Below are positions 52,241 to 59,860 of a stretch of 64,000 bases of DNA, piece by piece. The DNA comes from CAG-791 sp963605745 (GTDB lineage Bacteria > Bacillota > Clostridia > Lachnospirales > Lachnospiraceae). Below the pieces are notes generated by a model. It made no database searches. It saw nothing but the letters and a program-made list of their open reading frames with translations, and had not been told where the DNA came from. Position numbers and translations under genes: made by a program. Every line of letters starts with the position of its first letter. The stretch's first letter is position 1. Location: positions 1 to 64,000 of the forward strand of contig CAVCWT010000001.1 in the NCBI GenBank assembly GCA_963605745.1, in the 5' to 3' direction.

Positions 52241-52350
52241 CTAGTAGAGCGTTTGCAAAATAACTGGCCAGATAACGCAGAATGAGTTGCGGAGATATTC
52301 GGAAATCAGGCAAGTTAGTATGGCTAGTTATTTAAAAATCGCTGTACTAG
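52241..52350. repeat. MITE-like inverted repeat overlapping the traX-like gene end
   Basis: Imperfect 30-bp inverted arms: CTAGTAGAGCGTTTGC... at 52241-52270 and, reverse-complemented, CTAGTACAGCGATTTT... at 52321-52350. The arms match 13581-13609. The right arm encodes the last nine codons and stop of the membrane protein gene. Confidence 0.65.
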
Positions 52351-53160
52351 GATTCGCAGTCCCCACACTGCCAGCAGATGAAGCGGATAGAACAGATAGA
52401 ACACATACCGGATCAGCCTCCTGCCTAAGGGACTTGCCATCTGCTGCCGTCGTATCACCTTCTTTGGATATCGTTCGCCGTTATAACAGCACATCAGAAT
52501 ACAGGCTGGCAGTGCAAACCACTCGTAGGAGTCGTTGCTGCCGAGCCAGACATACGCGCCAACAGGCCCCATCCGGGGTACGCTTCGCAAAAAATAGCAC
52601 AGAACAATCGCAATCACGCCGGCTCCGCCGTAGTCCACACCGCTCTTTTCTGCGATATAATACAATGCTCCCACAGCCGCTGCTGCAAGGATTCCGTACA
52701 GAATGTGCGCTCGCTCGTTATTTTGCCGGATTCCCCGCATCCGGATCGCATCCACGATCCAGATAGCAAGATAACCCAGAACCAGTGTAAAAACGGTGTT
52801 GTGGCTCGGAGTCAGAAGGCTCCCCACCTCGCCGCTGCAAAAGGTCAGATAATACGGTACTTCGGAAATCACTGCCAGCAAAAGGAGCCTTCCCAGATAC
52901 CGGATCCTGTTGCCGGTATGATAAAACCCTTCTGCCAAAAGGAAAATAACGATCGGAAAGGTCTGCCTGCCAATCGCCCGTCCGGTTCTGTCCACCCAGT
53001 ACAAAAGGTCGGAGGAGAGTGCCGCAATCTGCCCTGTCTGCGGCAGAATGGCCCGTTCCATCATTGACGCTGTCAGATGATCGATCAGCATGCAAAGGGC
53101 TGCCACCCATTTTAAGGTCCAGCTGCTGAGTCCTTTTTGATTCCCTGACTCCCCGGTCAC
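52324..53160 (-). CDS. TraX-family membrane protein
   Basis: Membrane protein of 278 residues with about seven helices, beginning LKWVAALCMLIDHLTASM, a TraX-type opening with the conserved DH, followed by RTGRAIGRQTFPIVIFLLAEGFYHTGNR. TraX proteins acetylate the N-terminus of F pilin; chromosomal relatives in Firmicutes are of unknown use, perhaps surface-polymer acylation. I place the start at the GTG (53160) that overlaps the TGA of the upstream signalling gene (GTGA), with GGAG 8 nt upstream, not at the ATG 93 nt further up. The last codons (ILVQRFLNN) come from a palindromic repeat. Confidence 0.78.
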   Translation of the reverse strand: MTGESGNQKGLSSWTLKWVAALCMLIDHLTASMMERAILPQTGQIAALSSDLLYWVDRTGRAIGRQTFPIVIFLLAEGFYHTGNRIRYLGRLLLLAVISEVPYYLTFCSGEVGSLLTPSHNTVFTLVLGYLAIWIVDAIRMRGIRQNNERAHILYGILAAAAVGALYYIAEKSGVDYGGAGVIAIVLCYFLRSVPRMGPVGAYVWLGSNDSYEWFALPACILMCCYNGERYPKKVIRRQQMASPLGRRLIRYVFYLFYPLHLLAVWGLRILVQRFLNN

Positions 53161-54950
53161 GCAGTTGTCTCCATCGTCTCTTTCAACAGTTCCTGAAGAC
53201 GATTCATTGACAGCGGTTTTGACAGATGTCCGTTCATTCCGGCATCCAGACAACTCTGAATATCCTCCGGATAGGTATTCGCCGTCATTGCCAGGATCCG
53301 GACTTTTCTGGAATCCTTTCGTTTTGAGCCTCGAATCTGCCGGGTTGCCTCCAGACCGTCCAGAATCGGCATCTGTACATCCATAAAGATAAAGTCATAG
53401 GTACCTGGCTCAGACTGGCAGAACAGCTCTACCGCCCTGCTGCCGTTTTCTGCGATATCCACCACTTCAAATCCAACCTCTTCCAGGAGAAACTTTCCAA
53501 TCTCCTGGCTCAGCTCGTTGTCCTCTGCCAGCAGCGCCTTCATCCCGGCGGCCGGAGCCTTTGTCTCATCCTGCCCAGGGCCTTCTGCGGTGTCTTTCTC
53601 TTCTCCTTCCGAAGGCTCTGTATCTTTCTTAAAAAGACCTGCTGCATTTTTATGCTCGATGGCCTCTTCTAAGATTTCTTTTTCTTTCTTATCGTCTCCG
53701 ACCCGTCTGGCAACAGGTGCCTCGCCGAATTCATCCTCCACCAGTTCTGCGAGCTGCTGCACGGCAATGCCCAGCCGCTCGCGGTAGGGCATCTGCTTTT
53801 GGATATCATCCTTGTATTTTTCCAGCATCTTCGCGATGCCGTCCATTCCGTTCACTGCAGAGCGCAGTCTTCGGTTGATATCCCGCAGAATCATCTCCCT
53901 GAAGCTGCTGTCATCTGCAGCCTTTCGAAGTGCCCGAAGCAGGGTTTCCTGATATTCGATCTCCTGCATCTTGGTTTCGCTGACATCACGCACCGCCATA
54001 AGGATCTGAACAACGTTGCCGTTCCTTGCACGTTTTTTGGCCATCATATTCATATTAAGCCATTGGCCCTTCGCAGATTTGATCTCTCCGGACACAAAGG
54101 ACGTCTCGTTCAGCTTGCGTGCCACCTTGCCAAAATCAAGGAAACGTCTCAGCTCATCCTGGCTCTCCGGATCGATCGTCCGCTCCACCATGGTCCTGCG
54201 CATCTTCATCAACGAACCGGTTCTTCCTGCCAATTTCATCCCATCGAACTCGTCCAGTCCGCCGCTGATCACGGTGTATTCTTCCTTGAGCAGATCAATG
54301 ACACAGATCACCTGGTACATGCTCTCCAACGACGAAATCACTTCGTTGTGAAGCTCTGCCGTAGTCAGTGCTACCTCCAGCTGACGCTCTCTGTCACTTT
54401 TTTCTCTGGCATAGGCCGTTATGTCCGTAATCATTCCCTGAACAATGACCTTTGGCTGCTGCTCTTTATCGGAATTCTCCAGTCCAACAATCCTTCCGGC
54501 ATCCTTGACCCAGCGGTAGCCGTTTTTGCCCTTCATCCGATAGACAATGCTCTGCTGCTCTGCATGCACCTGATCTGCAGCCTTTGATTCCTCGTTCAAA
54601 CTCTCCGCCGAGTCTCCATCGCCTCCTGCCGCAGCAGTATCCAAAGAGAGCTCTGCCGTCTTTTGAATTTTCTCCACATACACCTGCAAAAGATCCCAAT
54701 CCGCAGGATGCACCAGATTCATATACCGGTTATCGAACTGCTCCTGCAGCTCATTCCTTGTCCATCCCAGAATCTGGAGAAAACCATCCCCCACGTAAAG
54801 GAGCGGCAGCCCCTCCTCCAACGCGCAGCAATGATATCCACCCGGCAGATTTTCCAGCATATATTCCACCATATGCTCCGGGAGTCCTGTTTTTGGAACA
54901 ATATCTTCTCTAGCCATCCACTTTTCGCCCTTGGGTAACTGCGTATTCAC
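53157..54950 (-). CDS. PAS-receiver signalling protein (degenerate hybrid kinase without ATPase)
   Basis: Protein of 597 residues. PAS-like sensor modules lie at about 25-180 (interrupted by an acidic insert near 103-130) and 205-325; a dimerisation helix region at 345-410 aligns with the histidine-kinase H-box, but the phosphoacceptor His is Arg360 (INRRLRSAVNG versus SHEIRTPMNG). No HATPase domain follows; an acidic linker (415-465) leads straight to a receiver domain (470-595) with Asp524 in MDVQMPILDG and Lys in KPLS. It starts with GTG behind GGAG. It likely accepts phosphate from another kinase or Hpt protein. TraX is coupled downstream. Confidence 0.8.
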   Translation of the reverse strand: MNTQLPKGEKWMAREDIVPKTGLPEHMVEYMLENLPGGYHCCALEEGLPLLYVGDGFLQILGWTRNELQEQFDNRYMNLVHPADWDLLQVYVEKIQKTAELSLDTAAAGGDGDSAESLNEESKAADQVHAEQQSIVYRMKGKNGYRWVKDAGRIVGLENSDKEQQPKVIVQGMITDITAYAREKSDRERQLEVALTTAELHNEVISSLESMYQVICVIDLLKEEYTVISGGLDEFDGMKLAGRTGSLMKMRRTMVERTIDPESQDELRRFLDFGKVARKLNETSFVSGEIKSAKGQWLNMNMMAKKRARNGNVVQILMAVRDVSETKMQEIEYQETLLRALRKAADDSSFREMILRDINRRLRSAVNGMDGIAKMLEKYKDDIQKQMPYRERLGIAVQQLAELVEDEFGEAPVARRVGDDKKEKEILEEAIEHKNAAGLFKKDTEPSEGEEKDTAEGPGQDETKAPAAGMKALLAEDNELSQEIGKFLLEEVGFEVVDIAENGSRAVELFCQSEPGTYDFIFMDVQMPILDGLEATRQIRGSKRKDSRKVRILAMTANTYPEDIQSCLDAGMNGHLSKPLSMNRLQELLKETMETTA

Positions 54951-54988
54951 AACTATCTCCTCATTCGTGACAGACGTGTCCGAGGGTA

Positions 54989-54998
54989 CCCCCCCCCG
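54989..54998. repeat. C9/G9 homopolymer upstream of signalling gene
   Basis: Nine consecutive C on the plus strand (G on the transcribed strand), about 40 nt upstream of the GTG start of the signalling gene and just downstream of an AT-rich promoter-like stretch (TACAAT). The 306-bp gap 54951-55256 also holds a class I repeat and no further gene. Confidence 0.6.
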
Positions 54999-55160
54999 AA
55001 TTGTATTGATATTTTCTTGTTGATCGTTATTTTGTCAGAATCCAGTAACGACATGATCCCCGACTGCTCATTCCGATCATTTTTATGATAACACATGTGC
55101 TCAAAATCTTTGCACTTCTTTTGCAAAATGCGTATACTCGGTTACGGTTCATGATTATTC

Positions 55161-55236
55161 GTATCTGTTTAGCACCTGGCGATTTCAACATGAATCGAGC
55201 TGTGGGTGCTGTCCGGGATTTTTACAGTAACAGATA
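55161..55236 (+). repeat. Dispersed intergenic repeat, class I, complete small copy
   Basis: GTATCTGTTTAGCACCTGGC then GATTTCAACATGAATCG; right end 55208-55235 nearly identical to 49409-49436. Both ends read ATCTGTT inward. It directly precedes the RBS of the HicB-like gene. Confidence 0.65.
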
Positions 55237-55256
55237 TAAAGATCGGAGGGTTCATT

Positions 55257-55541
55257 ATGATTTTTACGTATCCTGCTGTCATGCGCAAGGAAGAGAATGG
55301 TCGATATACCGGATATTTTCCGGATCTGGAACAATGTACCTTTGAAGGTGGTTCCATTGACGAGGCAATTGATGCTGCGATTGCAGCAGAAAAGGACTGG
55401 ATTGAGGTCCAGATGGATGTAGACGACGAGGAGGATGCCGACATGCCGTTTGTCTCGGATCATGCAGACATCCCCCTTCGAGACGGCGAATTCATTCGTG
55501 ACATCGCCGCAATCATGCACTTTGAGGTTGGATATTATTGA
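55257..55541 (+). CDS. HicB-family protein (orphan antitoxin-like)
   Basis: Small acidic protein of 94 residues with the HicB fold: FTYPAVMRKEENGRYTGYFPDLEQCTFEGGSIDEAIDAA, the degenerate RNase-H-like part typical of HicB antitoxins. No C-terminal DNA-binding helix is obvious; the end (about 70-94) is short. HicB normally neutralises the HicA mRNA interferase encoded just upstream, but no HicA-like ORF is present in the flanking kilobase. Start ATG at 55257, 6-7 nt behind GGAGGG. Only rightward gene in this area. Confidence 0.75.
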   Translation: MIFTYPAVMRKEENGRYTGYFPDLEQCTFEGGSIDEAIDAAIAAEKDWIEVQMDVDDEEDADMPFVSDHADIPLRDGEFIRDIAAIMHFEVGYY

Positions 55542-55568
55542 GGAAGTGCTGATGCAATCCGCATTTCC

Positions 55569-56354
55569 TTAATCGTAGTCCACTTTCATCAGACAAAGGC
55601 CTGCCGCAGGTGCGGTTGGACCTGCCTGTCTGCGGTCTCTTGATGCAAGGATCACATCCATATCTTCCGGCCGTTTTCTGCCGTAGCCGACCTCCAGAAG
55701 AGTCCCTGTCAGGATGCGGACCATGTTCTGCAAAAATCCTGTCCCATGGTAATAGATACGAATGTAATGTCCACTGGTCTCAATGCGGATGGAATCCACA
55801 TTACGGACCGTGGATTTTTTCATATGTGAGTTGCCGCAAAAGCTCTTGAAATCATGTTCTCCCACGAGATGCTCTGCCGCAGCCCGCATTGCTGCAAGAT
55901 CCGGTTCTTCCTTCAGCATGTAGACATACTTGCGGTCGAACACCGGTGTCTCTCCTGTTTTGCTGTACCACAGGGTATAGCGATAGGTTTTGCCGGTTGC
56001 CTTAAACCGGCTGTGAAACCGATCTGCTGCACAGCGCACTTCATTCACGCTGATATCATCCGGAAGGTAACGATTCATGTACTGCTGAATCTCTTCCTCC
56101 GACAGCGTGGTATCCAGCAGGGCATTGGCGGTCATTGCTCTTGCGTGGACACCGGCATCCGTTCGTCCTGCACCGATGACGGTAACCGTTTTGGTCTCTC
56201 CTGCCTTCGTGCCGCTGCCGGTATTTTCCTGCAGCTGCGTCAGCACTGACTCCAGCTTGCCCTGAATGGTCATATCGATGCCGGGCTGGTGCTCCCAGCC
56301 ATAATATCGCGTTCCGTCGTAGCTGACGATGAATTTATAGTTACGTACTGACAT
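55569..56354 (-). CDS. truA: tRNA pseudouridine synthase A
   Basis: Enzyme of 261 residues making pseudouridine at positions 38-40 of tRNA anticodon arms. YDGTRYYGWEHQP, the catalytic Asp in GAGRTDAGVHA, RFHSRFKATGKTYRY and GTGFLQNMVRILTGTLLEVG are hallmark segments. I use the ATG at 56354 with GAGAGG upstream; a longer frame reads into an intergenic hairpin. Downstream of the CYTH gene on the same strand. Confidence 0.93.
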   Translation of the reverse strand: MSVRNYKFIVSYDGTRYYGWEHQPGIDMTIQGKLESVLTQLQENTGSGTKAGETKTVTVIGAGRTDAGVHARAMTANALLDTTLSEEEIQQYMNRYLPDDISVNEVRCAADRFHSRFKATGKTYRYTLWYSKTGETPVFDRKYVYMLKEEPDLAAMRAAAEHLVGEHDFKSFCGNSHMKKSTVRNVDSIRIETSGHYIRIYYHGTGFLQNMVRILTGTLLEVGYGRKRPEDMDVILASRDRRQAGPTAPAAGLCLMKVDYD

Positions 56355-56378
56355 GCATCCTCTCTTCTGTACAATTGG

Positions 56379-56439
56379 CACGCCTGCCAGAGGCGGGGTG
56401 GCCGGACATCTCCGCCAGGCCCCGCTTCTGGCAGGCGTG
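56379..56439. repeat. Long intergenic hairpin
   Basis: CACGCCTGCCAG and CTGGCAGGCGTG pair perfectly and continue through AGGCGGGG/CCCCGCTT (one G-T), a 20-bp stem with a 21-nt loop. No T-run on either strand, so REP-like rather than a terminator. Confidence 0.6.
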
Positions 56440-56457
56440 AGAACAGTAATTTCTTCG

Positions 56458-56979
56458 TCAGCGCTGCAGCCGAACCTTGCTCCAGTACGCACCCATCGAC
56501 ATCTCGGGAACATAGGTCACATCCTGGTTCAGATATTCTCCAAGGCCGACCTTTTCCGGTTCAAAGGCTGCTGCCTCTTCCCGTGAGGAGAACTCTACCT
56601 CCGCATAATAAAAGGCAGTCGGTGCCCCCTCATCCACAGCATTCACCTCGAGGTGATGGCCATCCGGCAAAAGGTAGGTCCTGCGAACCTTTGGAATCAG
56701 TGCAAGGCCGATCAGATCCTCCAGCTGATGGAAGTGCTCCTTAGCAATCGGGAACTCTGTCTCCTTTCGCACCAGGCCGTCTCCCCTGGATTTAAAGCAC
56801 AGAATATATTCTGCCGGCTTTCCGGTCTCCTGTTCGCTTCGAATGCGGACGGTAGGCTCCACACTGATATAGCCCTGGCGCATCGTTTCTTCCTTCAGAA
56901 TGGGCAGCGCTTTGTCTGCTCCCGGCCAGCCGGAAACCATCCATTTGCGTTCAATTTCCAGCGGACTTTTCTGATCCAT
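56458..56979 (-). CDS. CYTH-domain protein (triphosphate tunnel enzyme)
   Basis: Protein of 173 residues that starts with LEIERKWMV, the ExExK signature of CYTH/triphosphate tunnel metalloenzymes, and has alternating charged strands (VRIRSEQ, YILCFKSRG, VRKETEFPI, RRTYL, LEVNAVDEG, AEVEFSS) that line such tunnels. Likely hydrolyses inorganic triphosphate or acts as a class IV-type cyclase relative. Start ATG 56979 behind AGGAGAAAGGA. Upstream of truA. Confidence 0.8.
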   Translation of the reverse strand: MDQKSPLEIERKWMVSGWPGADKALPILKEETMRQGYISVEPTVRIRSEQETGKPAEYILCFKSRGDGLVRKETEFPIAKEHFHQLEDLIGLALIPKVRRTYLLPDGHHLEVNAVDEGAPTAFYYAEVEFSSREEAAAFEPEKVGLGEYLNQDVTYVPEMSMGAYWSKVRLQR

Positions 56980-57100
56980 ACTCTTTCCTTTCTCCTTTAC
57001 CGCATTGACCTTGTATTGACCTTGCATTAGCCTTGTCTTCCGCCTCTCATTTGCCGATGAACAGCTTTTTCCGTGATACCGCAGCTGTTATGCCGGCCGT

Positions 57101-59455
57101 TTATTTTGCCCCGTGATTGGCAAGCCACACTAAGAGCCTAGGAACAAAAGACGGGAGTCCCGCAGCAAAGGAATTTAAGGCCCGAACCGGAACGTCCGCC
57201 GCGGTTGCATAGGACATTCTGAACTCCGGATCACTTTCATCGCCGCTTTGACTGCCGATTTTCTTAAGACACCCCTTTTTCACGCCCTTTAGAATTTTCC
57301 GGCTGACCCTGCTGTATTCTGCCAGCTCCGACAACGAGTTCAGTATCGTAAAATGGCCCGGACCGTTCTCTTCCTGTTCGGGCAGCTTGTCATCCATCAG
57401 ATGTTTCCAGTCTCCCAGGGAAGGCTGTCCCACCGGCCTTGCATACCAGCTGTCCGGAAGCCATCCCGGTGCGGTGAGCGGTTCCTCTTCCACCACAACC
57501 TGCTGGATCAGACGGATATCTGCAGAATGAGGTCCCACCATCACCGAATAGGTTCCTGTCGGAATCCGCCAGCCGTTCTGATACAGGGAGAAATCCCGAC
57601 TTGCCAGAAGGAATGTGACCATGGCCCCTTCTCCCGGCTGCAGGAAGATCTTTTCAAACGCACGCAGCTCCTTGATGGGCCGGTGCATGCCATCCTGCGG
57701 ATTGCCGACATAGAGCTGCACGACCTCTGCCCCTGCACACCGACCGACATTGCGCACCTGCACCGTCACCTGACGGTCACTGATCAGGAGATTCGAGTAT
57801 TCAAACCTTGTATAGGACAGTCCGTATCCAAAAGGGAACAGCACCGGCTGCTGCGCCTTTTCATAATAGCGATAGCCCACATAGATGCCTTCCCGGTACT
57901 CTGCGTTCTTTTTGCCGTAGAACCCATAGGAAGGAATGTCAATTTCCTCCAAAGGCCAGGTTTCTGTAAGCCTTCCGGACGGATTGACTGCGCCGGTCAG
58001 TATGTTGACAATCGCCATCCCACCTGCCTGACCGCACAATCCGGTGTACAAAACGGCCTTGACCTCACGGATCCACGGGAGCTTCATCGGACTCCCGCCC
58101 ATCAGAACAACCGCAACATTGGGATTTCCAGCCAGAGCCGCCTTCACCATGCGGTTATGTCCCACCGGAATGGACAGATCCTCCCGGTCATAGCCTTCTG
58201 ACTCATATCGATCCGTCAAACCAACAAAAACAATGACCTTCTTTGCTCTTGCCGCAGCCCTTGTCACTTCGGCAAGACTCTCCTCGGTGACATTGCCTTC
58301 CTCATCGCAGCCTTCTACATAGGCTGCCTTTGGCATGCTCTCCCGCACCTGAACCAGTTTCGTTGGCTGAATGTGAGAGCTGCCGCCTCCCTGATAGCGC
58401 ATGGCAGCAGCCATTTTGCCAACCAGAACAACCTCTCCGGGATCTCCCACCGGCAGCATGTTGCCTTCGTTTTTGAGAAGGACGGCTCCCTCCTCTGCGA
58501 TTCTCTGCGCCAGCATCTGATGGGCCGTCCGATCATAGGAATAATCCTTGCCTTTATCCAGAGCCTCTTTTCTCCGAAGGACAAGGGACAGAATTCTCTT
58601 TACACTGGCATTCACCTTCTCAATGTCCAGTGTTCCGCTCGCCAGTGCCTTTAAGGCCTCCTTCTCTCCAAAGGCAGCACCTCCCGGCATTGCCAGATCA
58701 CAGCCGGCCTCAAAGGCCTTTGTCCTGTCATTCAAGGCTCCCCAATCGGTTACCACAGCACCGTGAAAACCCCACTCTCCCCGCAGAATGTCTGTAAGGA
58801 GCTTGGCATTGTCACTGCAATAGGTTCCGTTGATGCGGTTATAGGCACACATTACCGTCGCAGGCTGTGACTTTTTCACAACCTTTTCAAACGCACGCAG
58901 GTAAATTTCCCGCAGCGTTCTCTCGTCCAACTGCGAATCTGACTGAAGCCTTCGATATTCCTGTGAATTGCAGGCAAAATGCTTGAGGCTGGTTCCGATT
59001 CCCGTCTCTTTCTGCATTCCGGCCACAAAGGCTGCGCCCAGCTCTCCTGCGACATACGGATCCTCGGAATAATATTCAAAATTACGGCCGCACAGAGGAT
59101 TTCGCTTAATATTGACACCGGGCCCCAGCACCACGCCGATTTGCTCCTCTTTGGCCTCCTCGCCGATGGCTCTGCCCTCTTCATAAAGGAGCTTGCGATT
59201 CCAGGTCTGGGCTGCAGTTACTGCCGTCGGGTAGCAGGTTGCCGGTCTCGACTCATTTACGCCCAGCTCATCCGCCTTCCCGTCCTGTTTGCGCAGACCG
59301 TTGGGTCCGTCCGTCATCATCATTTCCGGTATGTCATAGGCTTCAAAGCCCTTGGTATGCCAGAAATCCTTTCCGCTGCACAGGGCAACCTTGTCCTCAT
59401 TGGTCATTTGGGCGACAATCTCGTCAACCCTTTTACTCAGTTCCTCGTCTGTCAT
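57101..59455 (-). CDS. GH3 beta-glucosidase/glycosidase
   Basis: Glycoside hydrolase family 3 enzyme of 784 residues, cytoplasmic (no signal peptide), releasing glucose or xylose from beta-linked oligosaccharides or plant glycosides. The (beta/alpha)8 domain has MTDGPNGLR, KHFACNSQEYRR and the nucleophile Asp in VVTDWGALND (near 240); the sandwich domain follows, then a fibronectin-III-like domain (about 565-660). A C-terminal tail of about 80 residues (after KGVKKG) is extra. Leftward; the Hpt gene lies upstream after 9 nt. Confidence 0.88.
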   Translation of the reverse strand: MTDEELSKRVDEIVAQMTNEDKVALCSGKDFWHTKGFEAYDIPEMMMTDGPNGLRKQDGKADELGVNESRPATCYPTAVTAAQTWNRKLLYEEGRAIGEEAKEEQIGVVLGPGVNIKRNPLCGRNFEYYSEDPYVAGELGAAFVAGMQKETGIGTSLKHFACNSQEYRRLQSDSQLDERTLREIYLRAFEKVVKKSQPATVMCAYNRINGTYCSDNAKLLTDILRGEWGFHGAVVTDWGALNDRTKAFEAGCDLAMPGGAAFGEKEALKALASGTLDIEKVNASVKRILSLVLRRKEALDKGKDYSYDRTAHQMLAQRIAEEGAVLLKNEGNMLPVGDPGEVVLVGKMAAAMRYQGGGSSHIQPTKLVQVRESMPKAAYVEGCDEEGNVTEESLAEVTRAAARAKKVIVFVGLTDRYESEGYDREDLSIPVGHNRMVKAALAGNPNVAVVLMGGSPMKLPWIREVKAVLYTGLCGQAGGMAIVNILTGAVNPSGRLTETWPLEEIDIPSYGFYGKKNAEYREGIYVGYRYYEKAQQPVLFPFGYGLSYTRFEYSNLLISDRQVTVQVRNVGRCAGAEVVQLYVGNPQDGMHRPIKELRAFEKIFLQPGEGAMVTFLLASRDFSLYQNGWRIPTGTYSVMVGPHSADIRLIQQVVVEEEPLTAPGWLPDSWYARPVGQPSLGDWKHLMDDKLPEQEENGPGHFTILNSLSELAEYSRVSRKILKGVKKGCLKKIGSQSGDESDPEFRMSYATAADVPVRALNSFAAGLPSFVPRLLVWLANHGAK

Positions 59456-59464
59456 TCTCTGTCC

Positions 59465-59815
59465 TTACGCCTGGAAGGCCCGAATGGCTTCCGTCGTCTT
59501 GTTGTATTCTGCTGTAATCTGCTCCATCAGACTCTTCGTTCCTTCCAGTGAGCCTGCACGGAGAATCTCGGTAATCTCAAAAACCGGTTGATACATATTC
59601 TCAAAGCCCAGATTCTGGCATACGCCTTTCAGCGTATGTGCGGCACGAAAAGCCGTTCCTACATCCTCTGCGGCCAGTGCATCCACAAGGCTCTGATAGG
59701 TCGGATCATCCAGGAATTTTCCCGCCAGTCTTGCGATCAATGCTTCATTCGGAAGTCTTGTCAGTACCGCCTGAATATCTGCTCCCATGGCTTCATAAGC
59801 CTGTCGAATTGTCAT
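59465..59815 (-). CDS. Stand-alone Hpt phosphotransfer protein
   Basis: Helical protein of 116 residues with the Hpt box RAAHTLKGVCQNLGF, the phosphoacceptor being His60. Hpt proteins shuttle phosphate between receiver domains. I use the ATG at 59815 behind GGAGAGGAG. It is followed by the GH3 gene after 9 nt, an unexpected pairing. A plausible partner is the receiver domain of the kinase-less signalling protein at 53157. Confidence 0.85.
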   Translation of the reverse strand: MTIRQAYEAMGADIQAVLTRLPNEALIARLAGKFLDDPTYQSLVDALAAEDVGTAFRAAHTLKGVCQNLGFENMYQPVFEITEILRAGSLEGTKSLMEQITAEYNKTTEAIRAFQA

Positions 59816-59860
59816 TGTGCTATCTCCTCTCCAATCATTCATACAGCAGTATAGGTCTCT

